From the NCBI RefSeq assembly GCF_002095475.1, contig NZ_MLFR01000028.1, positions 21,173 to 85,172 on the forward strand: a stretch of 64,000 bases of DNA, read 5' to 3'. The translations under genes were made by a program, and so were the position numbers. This DNA comes from Pantoea rwandensis (GTDB lineage Bacteria > Pseudomonadota > Gammaproteobacteria > Enterobacterales > Enterobacteriaceae). Of this stretch, positions 61,201-64,000 are shown in pieces. The first letter of the stretch is position 1; the number at the start of each line of letters is the position of its first letter. A model generated the notes under the pieces. That model searched no databases. It saw only the letters and a program-made list of their open reading frames with translations, and had not been told where the DNA came from.

Positions 61201-64000
61201 CGGCGGGTAACGTGACGACCAGCCCAATTCAGACTGTTATTAATATCGATAGCATTAAACCTGATGCGCCAGCTGGCGTGACTGCGACCACCGTGGACGA
61301 TGGCAATATCGCCACTGGCGGGACAACAACGGATAACGTCATCACCTTTGGCGGGACAACAGAAGCAGGCAGCGTTGTCACCATCTACGATGGTACGACG
61401 TTGCTGGGTACCGCCACCGTGACGGGTACAACCTGGACGTTTACCACGCCAACCTTAACCAACGGAGATCACAGCTTCACCGCAACGGCAACCGATGCGG
61501 CGGGTAACGTTAGTGACGTAGCACCAAGCGATCCGTTTACTCAGACCGTCAATGCGGGCGTGCCTGATACGACTAGCACGCTGCTTATCACGGATGACTC
61601 TGGTTCAACGCCGGTTGAGCTGACAGAAGGAGCAAATACCAAAGATACGACGCCGGTATTAAGTGGTGTAACAGGAGTTGGGTTAGTCGTTACGATTCTG
61701 GATAATGGCTCTATCATTGGTGTCGTCATCGCTGACCCTCTCACCGGACAGTGGAACTATACGACGCCGACGTTGGACCAGGGCGAACATGCCATTTCTA
61801 TTACAGAAGGCGGTATCGTTACTGCTGGCCCTATCACTATCAACGTGGACAGCATTGCGCCTCCGGTGGTGACCGACCTGGTGGTGAACAACAACAGCAG
61901 CGGCACTAACGTGCCAGTGACTTCAGGTTCTACCAACGACAACACGCCTGCGTTGACCGGTACCGCTGAGTCAGGTGCGGTGATTACCATTTATGATGGC
62001 AACACCGTGCTGGGTACAACCGTGGCAACCGGTGGGGTATGGAGCTTCACCACATCAACCCTGACGAGCGGTGCTCATTCGTTCAGCGTAACGGCAACCG
62101 ATGCCACCGGTAACGTGAGTGAAAAATCCACAGCGGTGCCGATCACCATTGATACCATTGCGCCAGCGGCAGCAACGCTGGTGGTAAACAATGATATTAC
62201 CAACACGGTGGTGGCAAATGGTGGCGTGACCCGAGATGCAACACCAACCTTGACCGGTACGGCAGAGGTGGGTGCGCTGGTGACTATCTACCAGAACACC
62301 GTGGCAGTCGGTTCAGTTGTTGCGACCGACGGTACCTGGAGCTACAACATTGGCACTGCACTGACTGACGGCGCTTACGGCTTTAGCGTCAGAGCTACCG
62401 ATGCAGCAGGTAACATCAGCGTGGCTTCCAGCACCGTCACCGTCACTGTTGATACCACAGCACCAACCGGCCTGACCGCGGCGGCCAGCAACAATAACGG
62501 CACCACGCCAGTGGCGATAACCAACGGCGGTACCACTAACGACAACACCCCAGCCCTGAGCGGTACGGCAGAGCCGGGCAGTGTTGTGACCATCAGTGAA
62601 GGTGCAACCGTACTTGGTTCAGTGACAACTGCAGCGAATGGCAGCTGGAGCTTCGTCGCCGGTATCTTGCCTGACGGCCTGCATACCCTGAGCATCACCG
62701 CGACTGATGCGGCGGGTAACACCGGTACGGCAGCCACCGTAGCCTTTACCGTCAACACGGCGGCGCCTACCACGCCAACGCTGGTAGTGACCAACGATGT
62801 TACGGCGGTCACTGTGCCAAACAATGGTGCCACCAATGACAGCACGCCAACCCTGTCGGGTACGGCGGCAGCTGGCAACGTAATTACCATTTACGATGGC
62901 ACCACGGTGCTGGGTAGCACCACGGCAGTGGCGGGGAACACTTGGAGCTTTATCTCTCCGACGTTGGCTAACGGCAGCCATACGTTCACCATCAAAGCTA
63001 CCGATACACTTGGCAATGCCACGGCGCAGGTGGGTAACACCACCGTCACCATCGACACGGTGGCACCGGTTAACTCATCGCTGGTGATTGCCAACGACAA
63101 CGGCACTACGCCTGTAACGGTGGCGAACGGCGGTTCCACCAACGACACCACGCCACGTTTGAGCGGTGTGGTGAGTACGGCGGAAGCGGGCGATATTGTC
63201 CGAGTGTACGACAACATCAGTGGCAGTGCGGTGTTGGTTGGATCGGCGGTGGTTCTGGCGGATGGTAGCTGGAGCACCAACAGTTCCGTACTGGCAGCAG
63301 GAACGCATCCGCTAAGTGTCACAGTGACCGATGCAGCCGGTAACGTCAGCGGCTCCACTACCGCCAGTGTGATTATCGATACCACGCCACCAGCCGTTCA
63401 GCTGACGAACACCGTCAACAATAACGGTACGACAGCGGTGGCTATCACCAACAACGGCAGCACCAACGACAGCACGCCAGGACTGAGCGGTACGGCAGAA
63501 GCGGGCAGTGTGGTGGTGGTGCGTGACGGGCAAACGGTGGTTGGCTCGGTTGTAGCGGCAGCCAACGGTACCTGGAGTATCACCACCAGCACGCTGGGCG
63601 AGGGCTCGCATACCTTGAGCGTGACGGCGACTGATGCCGCAGGCAACGTGGGTACGGCCACCAACACCATTACCTTCACGGTCTCAACCGCGGCAGTGGC
63701 TGCGCCAACGCTGGTGGTCAACAACGACGCCAACAATACGCTGACGCCAGTCGCTAACAATGGTGCCACTAACGACAATACCCCAACCCTGACAGGGACA
63801 GCAGCGGCGGGCAACGTCATTACCATCTATGACGGCACCACGGTGCTGGGTACCACCACGGCAGTGGCGGGGAACACCTGGACCTTTACTTCACCGACCC
63901 TGAGCAACGGTAGCCATGCCCTGAGCGTGACGGCCACCAATCCGGCGGGAACAGTGAGTACTGCGGTCGCTTCAAACGTGGTGATTGATACCGTGGCCCC
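49281..64000 (+). CDS. Giant BapA-like repeat adhesin, 3' end beyond the window
   Basis: An open frame from ATG 49281 that keeps its phase at every place I checked (49821, 53820, 57000, 60000, 61500, 63900) and is still open at 64000: at least 4,906 codons. Residues 1-105 form a BapA-type prefix (SFTRNGNDLVVTTKSGEVLV, IHNFYTAAGDSDLVLQDD, ALWWVE). Residues 114-133 are Gly/Ala-rich and hydrophobic, 151-179 are a GGGNN linker, and from about 180 on there are Ig-like repeats (DTxAPxA ... DTTPVLSGTAEPGSTV ... DGSWSF ... HSLTTTVTDAAGN). No Sec signal; type I secretion via a C-terminal signal is expected in this family. A cell-surface role in biofilm is inferred. The ribosome site is weak (GGA). Confidence 0.88.
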   Translation, partial: MNNISITPKGGTVDSVVNGSQVNLTAPSVVKLHLNQSDIKSFTRNGNDLVVTTKSGEVLVIHNFYTAAGDSDLVLQDDKGALWWVEDPGTEGFHYVSIDTTEGLLAENTTNDGTIAAFGIGGAALAGLGAMFAGSSGGGGGNAPVNDGSTGGGNNGGGNNGGGNNGGGNNGGGNNGGGDTTAPSAATNLTLTDNVGTIQGAIITGTVTDDNTPTLTGTAEAGATVSVYDGSTLLGTVVVGADGTWSFTSPALADGQHSLTTTVTDAAGNTSAASDPITFTVDTIAPAAAAGLVVSDDVGGTQGALAAGSTTDDNTPTLSGTAEPGTYISVYDGTTLLGTATVGADGSWSFTTPALSNGAHSLTVTVTDAAGNVSSATDPFNFSVTADLPPATTTLEITDDTGSTLVQLGNGAYTHDSTPVLSGLATAGAVITLYDGETVLGSVVAGANGQWVFTPGALADGSHAFHASITDASGTTQSATITINIDTVAPDAASDLQLSNDNGSTVVPIAGGGDTNDNTPTLSGTAEPGSVVTIRDGDTVLGSVTVGSNGSWQFTSPALNDGAHSLTTTVTDPAGNVSAPSSPIDFTVDTGVPAAVTDLTVTDDVNGTQTLTSGAVTDDNTPTLAGQAEPGTVVSVYDNSTLLGTVTVGADGSWSFTTGALSNGNHSLTVTVTDGAGNVSAPTPAFDLTVDAGLPPATSSLEVTDDTGSTLVQLANGAYTHDNSPTLSGLAGPNDTITLYNGDVVIGVVTADASGQWEFDTSDLPDGTYAFRAVATDADGNDTASATITINIDTAAPPAADGLQLSNDQSGTPVPVAEGGATNDKTPVLSGTAEPGSVVTILDGTTVLGTVTVGSDGTWSFTTPALTDGAHSLTATVTDAAGNTSASSNPFDFTVDTQPPAAASDVQLNNNNGSVLSPITGETNDNTPVLSGTAEPGSTVTISDGTSVLGTVIVGSNGSWTFTTPTLGEGAHSLTTTVTDPAGNSSAASAPITFTVDTTAPDAASGLTVTGNADGTTETLTSGATTDDSTPTLSGQAEIGSIVKVYDGSTLLGSASVGADGSWTFTTSALSNGNHSLTVTVTDAAGNVSQPTATFDLTVDAALPPATSSLEVIDDTGSTLVQLADGASTHDNTPTLSGVAGANDAITLYNGDVIIGNTTADANGQWHFDTSDLPDGTYAFKATATDGAGVTTDSVVINITIDTSAPAAATNLQLTNDDGSTPVAVSAGGATNDTTPVLSGSAEPGSTVTISDGTTVLGTATVGQDGTWSFTTPTLTEGSHSLTTTVTDPAGNTGPASSPFSFTVDTQPPAAAGDLQLSNNSGTTVEPITSGGTTNAATPVLSGTAEPGSTVTISDGTSVLGSVTVGTNGSWSFTSPTLQDGSHSLTTTVTDPAGNTGPISTPITFTVDTIAPAAVNDLQVTDNVGDQQGALASNDFTDDNTPTLSGTAEPGALINIYDGSVLLGNVTVNQNGSWTFTTPALNNGEHNLTVTVTDAAGNVSGATSDFVLNVDAGLPPATTSLQITDDTGNTLVLLANGASTHDTSPTLSGLAQAGNVIALYDGDTLLGTVVADANGQWTYPTTGVAEGTHTFHAAITDINGNTTNSPSITITVDVTAPAAATNVVLSNDAGSSPVPIAANGVTNDSSPLLTGVGEPGAKVSVYDGTTLLGTAIVGSNSNWSFSTPALGEGSHSLTTTVTDAAGNVSQPSDAIVFSVDTVAPAASSILVGADSGALTSGATTDDNTLALSGQSEANAVIRVYDGSVLLGSAVADTNGAWNFSTAALTNGNHSLTVTATDAAGNLGPATSPFVVNVAAGLPPATLTLEVTDDSGSTLVALANGDSTQDTTPVLSGLAIANAVVTLYDGTTVLGTVVADANGQWSFTPTALPDGAHAFQSSFNDAGNNPVLSPVITVTIDTVAPAPASGIGLTNGDGDPIPSGGSTNDTNPVLNGSAEPGSTVTVSDGTTVLGTTTADQDGNWNFTTPPLTDGNHNITTTVTDPAGNTSTPSDPIAVIVDTQPPAAPGNVQLSNNESGTPVPITNGATNDTTPVLTGTAEPGSTVTISDNGTELGTATVGTDGTWSYSPTLDQGDHSLTATVTDPAGNVSNPSAPIAVNVDTTPPAASGPVVISNDQSGTAVPITNGTTNDTTPVLSGSAEPGSTVTVSDGTTVLGSVSVGSDGSWSYTTPALSEGDHTLSTTVTDAAGNSSTTSTSVTITIDVTPPAAATDITVSNGTGTEISSGGATNDTTPEISGSATAGSTVIIYNGTEQLGSASVGNDGTWTFTPIAGLGEGQHSITATVVDPAGNSSAPSTPVIVNIDLTPPIAASELVLSNDSSGTAVPITNGATNDTTPVLSGIAEPGSTVNVTDTVDGVATIIGTATVGTDGSWTFTPTAPLSAGDHSLTTTVTDPAGNTGPASGAVDFNIDLTPPNAAGEVVLNNNNGTDLVEIVNGGATNDTTPVLSGTAPEGSVITVYDGTNALGTVVVDATGTWSYTTAALSQGDHSLTTTVTDPAGNVSDPSPAIGFTVDTVPPAAATELQLANGDDTPIATGGVTNDTTPVLTGSAEVGSTVTITDTVDGVVTNLGTAIVNDEGNWTFTPTDPLAAGAHTLAVTVTDPAGNISSASSPINFTVDLTAPDPATALQLFNNEGSTSVEITNGTTNDTTPALSGTASAAEAGGVVSVYENISGTPVLLGTAVVGADGSWSFTTPTLVAGDHSLTTTITDVAGNVSVPSDSVDFSVDLTPPEAVNDAILVGADNNEITGGSTNDTTPVLSGTAELNSVVTIRDGDTVLGSVAVDPDGGWSYTLPTLSESSHSLTATVTDAAGNSGEPSTPIVFTVDITAPEAASAVIISNDSSGTPVTITNGITNDNTPVLSGTAEVGSTVTISDANGVLGTAEVGDNGTWSFTLPQQVDGTYSLTTTVTDAAGNIGPASSPVTITVLATPPADATALQLTNNNGASPIIIADDGRTNDTTPVLSGTATGGSYVTIFEGGVPIGTAIVGSNGSWSFNVPTLSEATHTLTTTVTDAAGNVSSGNEGSFTVTIDVTPPDALTGLVVETDAGVPIDGATNDTAPVLSGTAEAGSLVTIYDGNNPIASVVAADPGGAWSYDFAAMPLTEGGHTLSATATDAAGNVSTAGTPVTVTIDLTPPAVSSLVVTDDNGTTPVTVGNNGYTNDTSPVLSGTAEPGSSVAIYDGQTLLTTVQTDPDTGAWTYTADFASGTTHALSVVVTDAAGNVGLASDVVNITVSTEAPDAVVDLTVSNNNGSTLVAIPENGSTNDTTPELNGTSNVIGGIITITAVSAGVTEVLGTATVGADGKWTFTTDILPEGAYSISVTVTDAAGNESVPSNVVDFTVDTTAPASASDLQFSNDNNGAPELIVPNTPTNDTTPLLTGNAVGAPDGSVVTITEGGTVLGTATVTDGAWSFSTPMLGDGTHTLGVSVTDPAGNVSTDNPTISVTIDTQAPAAATDVTLSNDVDSTNVVVIPNGGLTNDSTPLLKGETEAGNTVSVSINGGPEQAATVNPDGTWSFTPAQLDDGTYTFSVVVTSPAGNVSAPVTTVAVIDATPPAVATDVTLTNDNGTVPVTTADNTFTSDSTPVISGSATAGTIVNIYNNGSLLGSATVGNDGKWSFIPTTALPDDTYSITARVVDAAGNLSDATAPIDFTVDTAAPAVGTVTITDNDVTPNTTVANGGYTNDTTPLLTGSGSEVGDIVRVYDTNQQLLGTAVVQAGGGWSFQLPTLSATQHTLTVTVTDEIGNSSSTTVVVNIDTTAPEPVAAVTIESDVVPATPVTVANGGSTNDTTPIISGTAEPGSTITLTNTVTGLVFGTAQADPVTGEWTFTPTTPLADGTTYSLSITATDAAGNVSVGSNVSFTIDTDAPTLGAYTVSNNNGATPVAIASGGLTNDDTPVLRGTGASAGSIITISDTTENGTTVLGTAIVADNGQWRFETGTLPQGANTFTVTATDAAGNVTTSPIQTVINIDSIKPDAPAGVTATTVDDGNIATGGTTTDNVITFGGTTEAGSVVTIYDGTTLLGTATVTGTTWTFTTPTLTNGDHSFTATATDAAGNVSDVAPSDPFTQTVNAGVPDTTSTLLITDDSGSTPVELTEGANTKDTTPVLSGVTGVGLVVTILDNGSIIGVVIADPLTGQWNYTTPTLDQGEHAISITEGGIVTAGPITINVDSIAPPVVTDLVVNNNSSGTNVPVTSGSTNDNTPALTGTAESGAVITIYDGNTVLGTTVATGGVWSFTTSTLTSGAHSFSVTATDATGNVSEKSTAVPITIDTIAPAAATLVVNNDITNTVVANGGVTRDATPTLTGTAEVGALVTIYQNTVAVGSVVATDGTWSYNIGTALTDGAYGFSVRATDAAGNISVASSTVTVTVDTTAPTGLTAAASNNNGTTPVAITNGGTTNDNTPALSGTAEPGSVVTISEGATVLGSVTTAANGSWSFVAGILPDGLHTLSITATDAAGNTGTAATVAFTVNTAAPTTPTLVVTNDVTAVTVPNNGATNDSTPTLSGTAAAGNVITIYDGTTVLGSTTAVAGNTWSFISPTLANGSHTFTIKATDTLGNATAQVGNTTVTIDTVAPVNSSLVIANDNGTTPVTVANGGSTNDTTPRLSGVVSTAEAGDIVRVYDNISGSAVLVGSAVVLADGSWSTNSSVLAAGTHPLSVTVTDAAGNVSGSTTASVIIDTTPPAVQLTNTVNNNGTTAVAITNNGSTNDSTPGLSGTAEAGSVVVVRDGQTVVGSVVAAANGTWSITTSTLGEGSHTLSVTATDAAGNVGTATNTITFTVSTAAVAAPTLVVNNDANNTLTPVANNGATNDNTPTLTGTAAAGNVITIYDGTTVLGTTTAVAGNTWTFTSPTLSNGSHALSVTATNPAGTVSTAVASNVVIDTVA
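49731..49817 (+). repeat. 15-bp tandem repeat coding for GGGNN
   Basis: Five in-frame copies of a 15-bp unit (GGC GGC GGA AAC AAC and variants differing at third bases), then a partial sixth, encode a flexible Gly-Asn linker between the prefix and the Ig-like array. Copy-number change would alter linker length without frameshift. Confidence 0.9.
49824..64000 (+). repeat. Array of about 46 Ig-like repeats, period about 306 bp
   Basis: Counting the recurrent DTxxPxA junctions by eye gives starts near 49824, 50125, 50430, 50737, 51046, 51350 and so on to 63690 and 63988: about 46 complete units and the beginning of the next, mean 308 bp. Units in 50.4-55.6 kb are most alike and show a 3-4-unit super-repeat; units after about 57 kb are more varied and some are longer (extra residues in the YDG/TDTVDG loop). 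Confidence 0.85.

Noticed and set aside
49562..63826. Many minus-strand open frames of 60-316 codons inside the adhesin
   Set aside because: They repeat with the same period as the Ig-like units and have monotonous Val/Ser/Pro-rich translations, which follow from the codon bias of the plus-strand repeats. No ribosome sites or family motifs.

Overview
The window reads as chromosomal DNA of an Enterobacterales bacterium, most likely Erwiniaceae (Pantoea/Erwinia-like). From about 20.8 to 47.5 kb it carries, in mirror orientation, the E. coli 66-minute gene order speC - (permease) - mltC - yggX - mutY - trmB - yggL - yggN - hemW - rdgB - yggT - yggS - yggR - ruvX(yqgF) - yqgE - gshB - rsmE - endA - sprT - galP - metK - speA, with protein lengths close to the E. 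coli ones. Both flanks and some internal slots differ from E. coli: this is where the accessory genes sit.

Left part (0.1-20.3 kb): a dienelactone hydrolase (yghX); a cyanide-insensitive-type bd oxidase operon (cioA-cioB plus a 54-aa DUF2474 gene); a Rob-like AraC regulator; a small secreted protein; a putative Fur-controlled iron cluster (GlcG/HbpS-like protein, an SDR protein with a degenerate active site, yqjH ferric-chelate reductase, yqjI PadR regulator); a hydroxyarylate/gallate-type decarboxylase operon (UbiD family, UbiX-type flavin prenyltransferase, DUF554 membrane protein YqgA) followed by a LysR regulator; a small Rdx-family CxxC protein; and a complete haem uptake operon (TonB receptor, hmuS, hmuT, hmuU, hmuV) behind a Fur-box-like site. 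acuI follows on the minus strand.

Middle (20.3-47.6 kb): the conserved housekeeping block. speC has two short upstream ORFs, the second overlapping its start codon. The GABA-permease-like gene next to it is broken by a frameshift in a run of six A. An orphan three-gene ascorbate-family PTS and a GntR regulator occupy the slot where E. coli has ansB-yggM. galP has two GalR/GalS-type operators and a CRP-like site; metK has MetJ-box-like repeats. speA also has two short upstream ORFs and ends in a strong terminator without speB behind it.

Right part (47.6-64 kb): an AT-rich spacer, a compact EAL-domain protein, a 59-aa unknown protein, a terminator, and a giant BapA-like adhesin that starts at 49281 and is still open at the window edge (more than 4,900 codons). 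It has a BapA-type prefix, a GGGNN linker and about 46 Ig-like repeats of about 102 aa, with a visible higher-order 3-4-unit block structure.

Scattered between genes is a family of short palindromes with a GTAG foot and an AT-TT-AT core whose stems differ between copies but stay self-complementary. They look like REP elements, including a 75-bp tandem array between sprT and galP. No tRNA, rRNA, CRISPR array, prophage or insertion-sequence transposase was seen. All identifications rest on reading the sequence and recalled family knowledge; no database search was run.
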